Positions 1-9,494 of a DNA stretch of 64,000 bases are shown here, in pieces. Position 1 is the stretch's first letter, and the number at the start of each line of letters is the position of its first letter. The stretch is from NCBI GenBank assembly GCA_030323885.1, contig CM059188.1, positions 117,031,974 through 117,095,973 of the forward strand, read 5' to 3'. The position numbers were made by a program, and so were the translations under genes. Below the pieces are notes generated by a model. The model was given only the letters and a program-made list of their open reading frames with translations. It was not told the origin of the DNA and did no database searches. The DNA comes from Branchipolynoe longqiensis (taxonomy: Eukaryota > Annelida > Polychaeta > Phyllodocida > Polynoidae).

Positions 1-393
1 CACTGTCACAAGTCAATAGGCCATAAAGTCACCATGAGTGTGCACGGTCACAAGTCAGTAGGCCATAAAGTCGCCATGAGTGTGCACTGTCACAAGTCAG
101 TAGGCCATAAAGTCGCTATGAGTGCACACTGTCACAAGTCAGTAGGCTATAAAGTCGCTATGAGTGTGCACTGTCACAAGTCAGTAGGCCATAAAGTCAC
201 CATGAGTGCGCACTGTCACAAGTGAGTAGGCCATAAAGTCGCTATGAGCGCGCACTGTCACAAGTCAATAGGCCATAAAGTCGCTATGAGTGTGCATTGT
301 CACAAGTCAGTAGGCCATAAAGTCGCCACGAGTGTGCACTGTCACAAGTCAGTAGGCCATAAAGTCGCCATGAGAGCACACTGTCACAAGTCG
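1..393 (+). repeat. 42-bp minisatellite derived from SINE-A
   Basis: Nine complete 42-bp units start at 1, 43, 85 and so on to 337, with a tenth partial unit at 379. Each unit reads roughly CACTGTCACAAGTCAGTAGG followed by CCATAAAGTCGCCATGAGTG and TG. The same words (ATAAAGTC, CATGAGTGTGCACTGTCAC) occur once in the body of every SINE-A copy elsewhere in the window. The array therefore looks like an internal expansion of a SINE. Because 42 is a multiple of three it stays open in some frames, but those frames are repeat-driven. The left end lies outside the window. Confidence 0.9.
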
Positions 394-441
394 GTACCCA
401 TTTCTGATATGATCTTTGATGTTGCCAGGGCGTAAAACCCC
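394..441 (+). mobile_element. SINE-A 3' tail after the minisatellite
   Basis: After the last repeat unit the sequence continues with the normal SINE-A ending: GGTACCCAT, CTGATATGA, GATGTTGCCAGG, CGTAAAAC. This shows that the 42-bp array sits inside a SINE-A copy. Confidence 0.8.
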
Positions 442-506
442 AATGAACAGTTAGTTGGATTGTCCTTTGTGTTTTAATAGACGCGCTGGCTATACAGTGA
501 TAACAA

Positions 507-612
507 ATACTTAATAGGTGCACCTTATCTCAGTCAGATATGTAGGATCAAATCTAGATAGTAGGTTTGTTTTATTTTTAATTTGATGCTTTTATCGGAC
601 TATACAGCTTAA
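507..612 (+). mobile_element. MITE-E fragment (right end)
   Basis: Matches the right third of the complete MITE-E copy at 47750-48095. It ends in the family's terminal word CGGACTATACAGCTTAA. The TTAA at 609-612 is also the first base group of the next copy, so two MITE-E pieces abut. 442-506 holds nothing I recognise. Confidence 0.65.
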
Positions 613-1200
613 GGATAGTGGCATAATCCAATGGTTTTTGAGTGTCTGTCATTTTCTCAGATAAATATACATTAAATTGATCGTTATAATCTTACTTTAG
701 TTTGGAGGAAACTTTTATTTTAAATGGCTAAGTTTATAGACTTTTGAAGTGCAAACATGTACAAAATAATGTTGGTATGCACGCCAAAACTCTGATACCA
801 TAGGTTTCAGCAGTAACAGGTTCTATTAAATTGACTCAGTGTTCCCTTCTATGTGATTACAAATACATAAGTACACCCATATCTAATTTAGATATAAAGG
901 GTTCAGGAACAACAAATCAACAAACACCATCCGGGCCAAAATTAAACCAATCCTAACCACGTTTCAGCTGAGGGTGCCATCATTCTGATAACACAATCTG
1001 TTCATTCGTAGAAGCTCCCGCATCCCCTATGTAATTCCCTATTCAATATGAAATTGATAGACTTCAACTGAAAAGCACGACACTAAATTCTATTTCACAG
1101 AAATCAACTGAAATGGATGTATCAGCTTTTGCGCCTGAACTCTTCATATGAAGGATCAAATCTAGATAGTAGTTATTGTTGTGGAAATTTGATGCTTTTG
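609..1200 (+). mobile_element. MITE-E copy, interrupted
   Basis: The left part (609 to about 899) aligns with MITE-E: TTAAGG start, then TGGTTTTTGAGTGTCTGTC, the GTTATAATCTTACTTTAGTT word and a GGTATGCACGCCAAAACTCT word. The right part (about 1144-1200) carries GATCAAATCTAGATAGTAG and TTTGATGCTTTTGTC. About 240 bp between them (900-1143) have no recognisable counterpart and look inserted. The terminal repeat on the right is lost at a poly-G run (1207-1219). Confidence 0.6.
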
Positions 1201-1230
1201 TCATAAGGGGGGGGGGGGATGAAAATGGGG

Positions 1231-1303
1231 TTGTTGTTTTTTCTTGAAGATTTATACTGCCTATCATGGATAAGTCTGAATAAACTTGCTTTCACCATTA
1301 GAG
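1231..1303 (-). mobile_element. SINE-B 3' fragment
   Basis: Read on the minus strand this is the end of SINE-B, with words CATGATAGGCAGTATAAATC and CTTCAAG. It is the same segment seen at 4440-4490 and 8430-8510. It is 5'-truncated. Confidence 0.7.
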
Positions 1304-1398
1304 AGTTTGTCTTTTTCTTGTTTTCTTGTTTAGAATGTTTGTTGGAATTTGTTGTGTTGTAACTGCATAGTCTGATGATTTTGAGTTCCTGTCATATT

Positions 1399-1689
1399 TC
1401 GTGTATGTGTATATGTGTATGTGTGTATGTGTATATGTGTGTGTGTATGTGTAAGTGTTTATTATGTATATGTTTGTTTAACAACCCCCCAGCGCAAAAA
1501 GTAAACATCGGATATTGGGGGTATATGTATGTGTATGTGTATGTATATGTATATGTGTATGTATATGTATATGTGTATGTGTATGTATATGTATATGTAT
1601 ATGTGTATATGTATATGTGTATATATTTATATGTGTATGTGTATGTGTATGCATATGTGTATGTATATGTATATGTATATGTATATAGT
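1399..1689 (+). repeat. TATGTG/TATATG microsatellite
   Basis: Irregular hexanucleotide array of GTATGT, GTATAT and GTGTAT, with a short interruption at about 1475-1520. Long open frames here (YVYVYV, HIHIHT) come from the repeat alone. Confidence 0.95.
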
Positions 1690-1830
1690 CATCATCATGC
1701 TGTCGGTCGCGATGCGACAAAGACTGCTTTCATTATTTGACTGCCGCTCTCCATTTAGCTCTCTGCTGTGAGAGTGATGTCCATGAGTCGGTCTTAATGT
1801 CTCTCAGCTTCAGGTTTCGCTTGATGGTCT
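1689..1830 (-). mobile_element. RTE-like LINE, 3' end only
   Basis: Nearly identical to the 3' part of the longer minus-strand LINE at 31044-31651, and to 54763-54892. On the minus strand it ends in ATGATGATGA, the short 3' microsatellite common in RTE-clade LINEs. The copy is heavily 5'-truncated (about 140 bp) and cannot code. Confidence 0.75.
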
Positions 1831-2171
1831 TTCATGAAAGCTGCCTGCAAAAGTGTTGAAGTGCTGCTGGCTTTTGCAAGTTACCAGCAGCACACTCTCG
1901 GGGAGCAAATAGAGGTTTCACACCAGCAAGAACATGTCCAGACAGGCGCAAAATTATTTGTCCCTGCAGTGGCTGGTCGGGAGATGTTGGGAGTTCCATA
2001 CATCAACCGCCCTTAATGCTGCCACAGTAATATGGTTTTCTGTTTAGGGGTTGCTTCCTTAGCCTTTGGTTCTGTCAAGAACCTGTACCACAAGGCAGTG
2101 GTTTACAACTCTGCAGGGCAGGGGCGTCAAACTCCCTGAGGTATTGCAATACCTGCAATACATGCATACCC
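1831..2171. other. No recognised feature
   Basis: About 340 bp of mixed sequence between a LINE end and a microsatellite. A 60-codon open frame (1834-2016) has no recognisable motif. I do not call a gene. Confidence 0.5.
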
Positions 2172-2409
2172 TATGTATATAGTAATGTATATGTATATGT
2201 GTATCTAGGTGTATGTGCAAATGTGTATGTATATGTATATCTATATATGTATATGTATTTTAATGTGTATATGTATATGTACATGTGTATATATGTATAT
2301 GTATGTATATATGTATATGTGTATATGTGTATATGTATAGGTGTATGTACATGTGTATGCACATATATATATATATGTATATATCTATATGTATATGTAT
2401 ATGTATATC

Positions 2410-2445
<36 letters not shown>

Positions 2446-2575
2446 GTATGTATATGTATATATGTATAGGTATATGTACATCACTACATGTATAGGTATA
2501 TATGTATATGTATATGTGTATGTATATGTGTATGTATATGTGTACATATGTACATGAATATGCACACATACACAT
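2172..2575 (+). repeat. TATATG/TATGTG microsatellite
   Basis: About 400 bp of TATATG, TATGTG and TGTATA words, a second array of the same kind as 1399-1689. Open frames on both strands are Tyr/Met/Ile or Tyr/Thr/His repeats and are artefacts. Confidence 0.95.
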
Positions 2576-2919
2576 ACAAGGTTCTACATATTATCAGTTC
2601 CCAGTTCCATCTATATATATATATATCTTGTTTACACCAAACTAACTATTTCTGCGACAGGACTAGATTACCTCAGTAAATACCTACGGCCAACTCTGAG
2701 TCCATACTGAAATGTTATTTTAATCTTTATCGTGTCAGAGATTATGTTCTACCTCATCCACTTGTCATACACTTCACCACCCTGAGGTACCTCTGATTAA
2801 TCAATATGGTGTGACTGACACTGATCGACACCTGGCGGAGGAGAGGTGGTCCTACAAATCCAAGTTAGGTACTGGTGCACTTACTAAGCAGCATTTGTTG
2901 CTGCGTGGAAAGAATAGAC
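2576..2919. other. No recognised feature
   Basis: AT-rich mixed sequence between the microsatellite and the next inverted-repeat element. Nothing recognised. Confidence 0.5.
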
Positions 2920-3297
2920 TAAAGGCTACATTCCTTACATGTGGTATGCGGCATGCGAATGCGAATGCGAAAGCGGCAAAAAATCTAAAAGCATCTAAGT
3001 CAATGGGGGTGATTCCATGCGTCCGAATGTGAATGCGAATGCGAATGCGAATGCGAATGCGAATGCGAATGCGAATGCAAATGTGAATGCGGCAACTGAA
3101 TCGGTCCATGTAGCCATTGGTGCAGCATGCGAATGTGAATGCTGCTGCATTTGCCATAGAAAACAGTGATAGAGAAACCTGACACTATGCGTGGGTCTGG
3201 GTGTGGGTGTGGGTGAAAGGACCCAACTCTTTTGCATGCCGCATGCCACATTCATATTCGCATGCCGCATACCGCGTGTACGGAATTCTAGCTTTAG
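2920..3297. mobile_element. MITE-G, palindromic element filled with GCGAAT
   Basis: The ends form an imperfect inverted repeat of about 48 bp. The left arm begins CTAAAGGCTACATTCCTTAC at 2920, and the right arm ends at GCTTTAG (3297). Both arms contain GGTATGCGGCATGCGAAT. The centre carries two runs of GAATGC (2954-2975 and about 3024-3085), which look like an extension of the arm motif. There is no coding capacity. Open frames across the GAATGC runs are repeat artefacts. Confidence 0.75.
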
Positions 3298-3299
3298 CA

Positions 3300-3586
3300 A
3301 ATCTCAAGTGCATAGACCATTGTTTTTGAGTTTCCATCGGTTTATTTATTTATTTTTAGATAAATATGTTTAGTTAATTGCTATGACTTGCCCTGGTTTT
3401 GACAATTTGATGCTTTCATCGGACTATGCAGCTTTAACAGAACATGTTACTGCCGAAGCCTAGGGTGTCAGAATATTTATGTGCGTGCCAAAATTAATTT
3501 GGCATGTTTTTATTTCAAATATCTCCGAAGTTAGCCATTAAATATGAAAGTCACTTCAAACAAAAGTAAAGTAGATTATAATCGTG
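3300..3586 (+). mobile_element. MITE-E fragments
   Basis: 3300-3436 is a short internally deleted MITE-E: AAGTGCATAGACCATTG at the left, and TTTCATCGGACTATGCAGC with TTTAA at the right. 3437-3586 continues with another MITE-E interior (GTGCGTGCCAAAATTAATTT, TTCAAATATCTCCGAAGTTA, AAAGTAGATTATAA) and is cut by the start of SINE-B. Confidence 0.65.
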
Positions 3587-4500
3587 GTGTTCTCTGTGGC
3601 GGAGTGGTTAGAGTCCCTGACTTTTTTCTAGATCGGACTCCTAATCTGAAGGTCGGTGGTTCAATTCCCCATGCCCCCAGCTCTGCCAATTTGGATTTCC
3701 ACCGCTGTGTATTATGCCCCTGTCACACTACGACGCTTCTCGCCGGCGACCCGTCAACGTGTGGTGTTTTTGGGCGATATTTGGTGAAATATCGAGACGC
3801 GCTGGGGGCGCGTTATGCGCGCGTCGGTACACGTCGGTACACTTCTTTGTCGCCGGCGAGTCGCCGCCGGAAGTCGGCGCGCGTTATTGGTCGCTGAGTG
3901 TTTTGAACCTGTCCAAAACTTCCAACGCGCGGCAACGCGCGGGACGAAATGGGTAAGAACGCTAGGAGGACGTTAGGCGCGCGTCGCGCTGCGTTGGACG
4001 CGCCGGAATAACGTTATGGGAACGCTAGGAAGACGGCGCGCGCGCGGGAGGGTCGTTGCTCACACGTTGCGCAAACTGGGCCGTTTTTGTTTTAGGCCCT
4101 AGCAACATTTAAGGTTAAATGAAGACGTCGCGCCAAACTTTTTTTTTTTTTTCGCCAGCGCGTCGACACACGTTGGCCGCGCGCGCATAACGCGCCGCGC
4201 TGACGCCGATCTTTTCCCCCAAACCGCCGAAAAGTTTGACGTTTCTCGACGCGCAAGATTTCATTTTCAACGCTGACGGGTCGCCGAGAGAAGCGTCGTA
4301 GTGTGACAGGGGCATAACTTACAGCGACATCAAAGGCCAGTTGCTCTCATACCATGCCTATGTGGTGTGGGAGGTTAAAAATCCCTTGGGTCGGTAAAAG
4401 TGTAGGCTCGGGCTTTCTATCGACAAACTGTCTAATGGTGAAAACAAGCCTATGCAGGCTTATCCATGATAGGCAGTATAAATCTTCAACAAAAAAAAAA
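3587..4500 (+). mobile_element. SINE-B, split by a P-a MITE
   Basis: tRNA-derived SINE in two blocks, 3587-3714 and 4315-4500. The head has an A-box-like TGGCGGAGTGGTTAGAG and a B-box-like GGTTCAATTCC. The body (CCTTGGGTCGG, GGCTCGGGCTTTCTATCGAC, TCCATGATAGGCAGTATAAA) ends in an A-rich tail near 4488-4501. The uninterrupted minus-strand copy at 8424-8752 shows that the middle 600 bp are an insertion. Confidence 0.8.
3715..4314. mobile_element. MITE P-a copy 1 (CCCTGTCACACTACGACG ends)
   Basis: Six hundred bases with terminal inverted repeats of about 42 bp. The left begins TGCCCCTGTCACACTACGAC; the right ends in the reverse complement, and only about two positions differ. TA lies on both sides (3713-3714 and 4315-4316). 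The interior is CpG-rich and built from CGTCG, GCGCG and CGCCGGCG words on both strands. Part of the right half is roughly complementary to the left half, so the element could fold back on itself. No coding potential. It interrupts SINE-B. Confidence 0.85.
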
Positions 4501-4587
4501 AATAATGATCAATCAAATGCTTTTATCTCGGAAAAATTGCAGAAACTGAACACGATAGAAGATGCACCTTAATGCCTGACCTTTCGG

Positions 4588-4710
4588 GGTGCCTTGACCT
4601 TGGCTTAAATAGCCAATGAAGTTTGGCATGTATTATGCTGGAGTATACCAATATGACCTTGTCCTTGACATAAATAGCCAATGAAGCTTGGCCATCATTG
4701 TACATGTTAC
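4588..4710 (+). repeat. Two units of a CCTTGACCTT repeat
   Basis: Two tandem units with words GACCTTG, TTAAATAGCCAATGAAG, TTGGCATGTATTATGCTGG and AGTATACCAAT. The same unit recurs at 6331-6475. I do not know this family. Confidence 0.6.
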
Positions 4711-5309
4711 GTTGTAACATGGATAATTCATCACAACAACAGATCCCTGGTGTAACCACATTATGTGTAGTCTTAGCAAGTAATGTACTGCCTGCCCAGA
4801 ACCAGTTAATGCTAGCCATCCTGGTATTACGTCAGAGATATCCCTGACCCCCCTGTCCATAGTAACTAACTCTTAAACCATAGAAACAATTACAATCTTG
4901 ATAGAGTATACGTTAATCTTGTGGCGACATCTGTTGACTATCTGGGGAGGTCTGGTCAGAGGTTAGAGTCTACGGCTCGAATCTGTGGTTGTGTAGGCAG
5001 GCTATAGTGAAATCAACACAGGCAAAGAGAAAGGAAGAGTAAAAAGTGTGACAGAAGAGAGAGAGTCAAGCCCTCTGGTTTATTATGTATATGGTACATG
5101 GATTCAGTATAGAGTATCACCCCCAACCTATTCCCCCAAAGATAAACAAGCATTCTTAGCTCTACCAATAGGGATCCAGCATTCCTGGTCCCCATGATTA
5201 CCAGTGATCTGCCCACCACCACCAAGCTGTGTGGCTCCCCTGGCCACCACCTGCCTTGAGCCTGAATGTGGTGATCCTGACTAGCAGAGGGGGAGGGGGT
5301 TGGCTCTGA
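4711..5309. other. Unassigned sequence upstream of the recombinase remnant
   Basis: Mixed sequence with no recognised domain. It may be the non-coding part of the tyrosine-recombinase element that follows, but I see no terminal repeats to support this. Confidence 0.35.
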
Positions 5310-6096
5310 GTGCCCCTTACACACAACCCCGACAGCACCACTATGTCTATTTACCAATCAATCAAGCACCACCAGCACATACATATACACATATATGCAC
5401 CTGGTCACGTATACCCGATTCATAATACAACATTTGCATTCCCCCACCAATGCTGTTATATCGGAATATTTTACAAGAGGTTAGAGAATAACCATGTTGA
5501 ATCGGACAATGTCTGTTGGGCGCCATCTGTATGGAATAGCGGCACCGACAAGACAAGAGCGTCCATGCAAAAATGGCGTCAAGACGATCAGCCTGAGTGT
5601 AGGGAGGATTTTATTCAACGAGATAATGAGTGTCCCCTGTGGTACAGGAGTACCAGGGGTTGTCCATATAATGAAAGATCAAGGGAGAATTTAGACGAGC
5701 TTTTGCCAGTGTGTGCATGGGCAGCCTACCGCGAGAGTCTCCCCTTTCGACCGCGACCACAGGATCCAGCCTTCATGCTACCATCAGGTAAACCACTAAC
5801 ATCGTTGAATCTACTCTCAGCTATCCGGACTGCCCTCATATCCATACGTCACCCTCGTCCATCTGAAGTAACACTACACAGCTTAAGAAGAGGTGCTGCA
5901 CAGTCGTGTGCGAGGGCAGGCACCCCAGAACATTTGGTAGCAGAAGTAGGGGGGCTGGCATTCTTCAGCGGTATATGCATACGTACCAAAGAAGATATTT
6001 AATGAAGCCATTCTGACGCAACTTATTTGGCCAAGTGTCAGAGTCTTAATTTACAGTTTATTCGGTATTTCTGTCTTTGCAATTAAAAGTATATGA
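5310..6096 (+). pseudogene. Tyrosine recombinase remnant (DIRS/Crypton-type), frameshifted
   Basis: The open frame 5310-6002 carries the C-terminal half of a tyrosine recombinase. Visible parts are a CAWAAYRESLPFRPRPQDPA segment, LNLLSAIRTAL, and the catalytic box TLHSLRRGAAQS with the H-x-x-R residues. A run of six G at 5949-5954 shifts the frame; read in the next frame, the expected catalytic-tyrosine segment (SSAVYAYVPK) follows and continues to a stop at 6096. The first catalytic arginine region is not clear, and the N-terminal half (before about 5460) does not resemble the family. Such recombinases belong to DIRS, Ngaro and Crypton elements; I cannot decide which. I infer a dead copy. 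Confidence 0.7.
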
Positions 6097-6330
6097 AACA
6101 GTGTATTATCTATGTAAGGGACAAACTAGACCCGACATGCTGCACCGGGCTATCTATCAGTCTCTGTTTTAAGTAATTGTTAAACAAGAGCTTAGTAGTC
6201 ACAATCCTTGCTATTTATATACAGGCAAATTATTTAACACATCTTGTATATAGGAAATATATAAGTATGATGCAAGAGTTAACTGATCTCAAGCTTATTA
6301 TATCAAATTTTGGTTATACCTAAAGTTCTG
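6097..6330. other. AT-rich, no recognised feature
   Basis: Sequence following the recombinase stop. No terminal repeat or tandem structure seen. Confidence 0.4.
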
Positions 6331-6475
6331 GAATCTACAAATGCGACCTTGACCATCACTTAAATAGGGCATGAAGCTTGGTCTGCATTATGCTGGAGTT
6401 TACCAATGCGACCTTGACCTTGACTTAAATAGGCCAGCAAGCTTGGCATGCATTATGCTGGAGTGTACCGTTGCA
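6331..6475 (+). repeat. Two more CCTTGACCTT repeat units
   Basis: Two tandem units like those at 4588-4710: GCGACCTTGACC, TTAAATAGG, ATGAAGCTTGG, CATTATGCTGGAGT. The four units of this family flank the recombinase remnant on both sides in the same orientation. Confidence 0.6.
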
Positions 6476-6567
6476 GTCGGGAACAGTTGGGTTTGTTGTT
6501 CAGCTGCAGTTTGTTATTGCACCATTCCACAGTAATAAAACACCACCCCTCAGACTTGTCATTTTCC

Positions 6568-7207
6568 TTAAAGCCGCATAGTCTGATAAAAAAAATATCA
6601 AATTTTCAAAAGCAAACATTCCTAGATTTTCAAAACTACTTTCCTAGATTTGATTGGACATATCTAACTTAAGGCATGGTCGCACTATGCCATATTGGGT
6701 CAGCGTATGCCGACATACACTGTCATATGGCAGAATTCTTAACATGCTAAAACATAGACTTATGCCAAACTTACTCATATCTTATCTCAGCATACATCAG
6801 TGGGCTTTAACGAATACTACTTATGCCAAACATACCCGTAACGCACCCATAACTTGTCTCAGGCTACACCAACATACCCCAATGTGTTGGCGCAAAGTCA
6901 CATATTTCGGCATACGCTGACACAATACGGCATAGTGTGACAGGGCCTTTAGATACTGGTGCACTTATAAAATATTTATTGTTGAAAAGCAAATGGGTAT
7001 CAGGTCAATTTAATGGACCTCGTTATTGCTGAATGAATCCTACGGCATCAGATTCTTGGCATGTTTTCACTTCAAATATCTCCAAAGTTGGCCATTTAAA
7101 ATTAAACTTGCTTCAAATTAAAGTAAAGTAGATTATAACGATAGATCTAATGTATTTGTACTAGAAAATTCCATACACTCAAAAATCATCGGAATATGCA
7201 CCTTTAA
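6568..7207 (+). mobile_element. MITE-E, full ends, with P-c nested inside
   Basis: Begins TTAAAGCCGCATAGTCTGAT and ends in the inverted counterpart CGGAATATGCACCTTTAA, with TTAA at both borders. The interior carries TTCACTTCAAATATCTCC, GTTGGCCATTTAAAATT and AAAGTAGATTATAACGATAG, as in the other MITE-E copies. The stretch 6669-6950 is a separate palindromic element inserted later. Confidence 0.8.
6669..6950. mobile_element. MITE P-c (GGCATACGCTG interior)
   Basis: Palindromic element of about 280 bp inside MITE-E. The left arm reads AAGGCATGGTCGCACTATGC; the right arm is the reverse complement of AAAGGCCCTGTCACACTATG. Arms match over about 45 bp. The interior is dominated by CATAC, TATGCC and CATATGGC words. 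Confidence 0.8.
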
Positions 7208-7432
7208 AAGAAGGATGAGTCACAGAGTTGTTGGCCACACAAGTAGGTGTCACTGCCCGCCTCCATTTGGCGCCGAATTCCCGCGAGTTGTGTAACAATG
7301 TGCGTCATATCTGTAACTGGAGCTTATACGTTATGGGCAGAGTAAATACCTCGTCAATAAAAAATATTAAAAAAAAAAAAAAATGGAGTGAGTGTTGAAT
7401 GAAGTAATTAATGTTTGTTTGTTTTTGGGGAG
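7208..7432 (+). mobile_element. Retroposon 3' end with A-rich tail
   Basis: 7312-7384 contains GGAGCTTATACGTTATGGGC and ends in an A tract at 7370-7382. The same 3' end followed by an A tract occurs at 61309-61375. The body upstream is not shared. It looks like the 3' terminus of a poly-A retroposon; the class is unknown. Confidence 0.45.
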
Positions 7433-7757
7433 TTTTCAGTCGTGTTGGCACACTGAAGGCTTCAAATCTGTAGCACTGTATAGGCACCGCTGAAAGTGGT
7501 CCCATGTGGTTGGGAGTTCGCTTCCGATGGGTAGTGATCAGAGAAATTTGGAGGGTGGCGATGGGGGAGGAAGGAAAAAGGCAGCATAAGAGCCCAACCA
7601 CAGTCCTCTGAGAGGGCCGGGGGAGGCTGGGCGGTTGGTGTAGTTTTACGCCCCAGCAAGACCCAAGGCCATACCAGAACGGACACCAACTTGTGACAGT
7701 GCAGACTCTTGGCGACTTTATAGTGCTGCCTCACTGGGAAATCTGGCCGCTGGCAAC
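7433..7757 (-). mobile_element. SINE-C
   Basis: On the plus strand it reads GGGGAGTTTTCAGTCG, CTGAAGGCTTCAAATCTG, GGTCCCATGTGG, AACCACAGTCCTCTGAGAGG, GTTTTACGCCCCAGCAAGAC and then a SINE-A-like stretch (CACCAACTTGTGACAGTGCA, ATAGTGCTGCCTCACTGGGA). The tRNA head is absent. Four similar copies occur in the window. Confidence 0.75.
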
Positions 7758-7896
7758 TAGTGTGTGGACTGATTAGCTGTTGGGGGGTGGGGGTGGAGGC
7801 AGGGGTGTGGAGGGGGCACACACCCACACAAAACACTTTTTATCCAAAACATGATGATATGTACTTTTAATTCCACCATGCTGGAGAGATCAGGGA

Positions 7897-7963
7897 GCCT
7901 AGGTAGTGTAATGGTTAACACACCGGAATGCAAGAGATGTTGGTTCGATTCGCACTCTAGGTA
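7897..7963 (+). other. tRNA-like sequence (probable SINE head)
   Basis: Contains an A-box-like TAGTGTAATGGTTAACAC and a B-box-like GGTTCGATTCG. The ends GCCTAG and CTAGGT could pair as an acceptor stem with one G-U pair. I cannot draw a clean anticodon stem, and no 3' CCA or T-run terminator is obvious. I read it as the head of an otherwise unrecognised SINE, not a functional tRNA gene. Confidence 0.4.
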
Positions 7964-7986
7964 CAATATTTCCCATTCCCATCGCG

Positions 7987-8010
7987 CCCCCCCCCCCCCC
8001 CCCCCCCCCC
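7987..8010 (+). repeat. Poly-C tract
   Basis: Twenty-four consecutive C. Homopolymers of this length are error-prone in assembly. Confidence 0.95.
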
Positions 8011-8423
8011 GACGACATATGCAATGCTTACTTTTACTCACACACACAGGTCTAAATAAAAGATTCACCCCTGCACAGAGTAACGGTGACTGACAACCAT
8101 GTCTACATCCGGGACAAACAGCCTCGGTATGAATCACCTCAAACAAGCTGTGGATTCACTGGCTCCAGCATGCAATGCTTATCTATATTGGCGTAGTGTT
8201 GAGGATTTGGCAGAGAATGCAAAGAAAACAAAACGGCGGCCAGCGAACCCTTTCGATTCGACTTTTAAAGTCTATTAATCTATATGACTCCAGAAAGTAA
8301 CTGGGTGTAATAGATAATTATTTGAACAAATATATTTGACATATTATAAAATAAATAAAAAATAGAAAATAAAAAACTATCACATCATGTATGTATTTAC
8401 ATAACCCAGCCTTCCACCACTTT
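8011..8423. other. No recognised feature
   Basis: Mixed then AT-rich sequence. No gene or repeat recognised. Confidence 0.5.
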
Positions 8424-8752
8424 TTTAAATGTTTTTTTTTGTCTTGAAGATTTATATTCCCTATCATGGATAAGTTTGAATAGACTTGTTTTCACCATTA
8501 GATCTTTGGTAGATAGAAAGCCTGAGCCTACACGTTTAAAGACCCAAGGGATTTTTAACCTCCCACACCATGTAGACATGGTATGAGAGCAACTGGCCTT
8601 TGATGACGCTGTAAGTTATACACAGTGATGGAAATCCAAATCCGCAGAGGTGGAGGCACAGGGAATCGAACCACAGACCTTCAGATTAGGAGTCCGACCT
8701 AGAAAAAAAGGCAGGTACTCTAAGTCTAACCACTCTGCCACAGAGCACACAT
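8424..8752 (-). mobile_element. SINE-B, uninterrupted copy
   Basis: Full-length minus-strand SINE-B from the A-rich tail (T-rich on plus, about 8424-8440) to the tRNA-like head near 8690-8752 (TCTGCCACAGAGCAC at the outer end). It holds the intact site GTGTATAACTTACAGC (on its own strand) that is split by P-a at 3714/4315. Confidence 0.8.
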
Positions 8753-8870
8753 GTTGTTCGGCAGTCCTGTCCTGGAGACAGTGTTGCGGGAGTAACTACC
8801 ACCGCTCCTACTCACAGACCACACACACACAATTCATGTCTACTTACACATGCTATATTTTACCGGCCCA

Positions 8871-9202
8871 TCGGGCGCAGTGGCCGAATTGGTAGAGCAC
8901 AAGCCTTCCGTGCGAGAGATCAGGAGTTCAATTCCCAGTCGAGTCAAACTAATAACTTACCAAATTGATACTTGTCGCTTCCTAGCTGGGCACTCAGCAT
9001 TAATAGGATAGGGCAATGGCTGGTTAGCTCAGTGCCAGGATAATGTGACTCAGTGGGATGTCAGGGCATGGTGCTGGTGGCCTGATATCGCAGTGGGGAA
9101 GCACTATAAAGTTACCATGAGTTTGCACTGTCATAACTCGGTACCCATCCTGATATGACATTAGATGCTGCCAGGACGCAAACCTCCAAAAACCAACGAA
9201 TC
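8871..9202 (+). mobile_element. SINE-A
   Basis: tRNA-derived SINE with head GCAGTGGCCGAATTGGTAGA (A-box region) and GAGTTCAATTCCC (B-box region), followed by the family body TTGATACTTGTCGCTTCCTA, TAGGATAGGGCAATGGCTGG, GATAATGTGACTCAGTGGGA, GCACTATAAAGTTACCATGA and tail TGATATGACATTAGATGCTG, CCAGGACG. Complete at both ends; no clear target duplication. Confidence 0.85.
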
Positions 9203-9494
9203 TTACAGGTGCCATACATACCTACAGATGCTCTCACGTTGCCATGACAACGCAGTAACCCTCACCTTCACCTCCACCTCAAACATGCTTGTGTGTGATT
9301 TACTGCTTTCTGCTTGTCTTTATTTTAAACAAATAGTGTTGTATTTATTAATAGTACACCCCGACGCATACTCGCTTGAAAGAATAACATTATTAAACCG
9401 ATAAATTTACATCGATTGTATCCTAGATATCCAATTTAGATACTGGCGCATCCATGTGTGTGAGTGCGTCACCCAGATCCCTGGTTTTATGTCA
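9203..9494. other. No recognised feature
   Basis: Mixed sequence with short open frames without recognisable motifs. Confidence 0.5.

Noticed and set aside
7897..7963. Functional tRNA gene
   Set aside because: A and B box-like words exist, but I cannot form a proper anticodon stem, and such heads are normal in SINEs.
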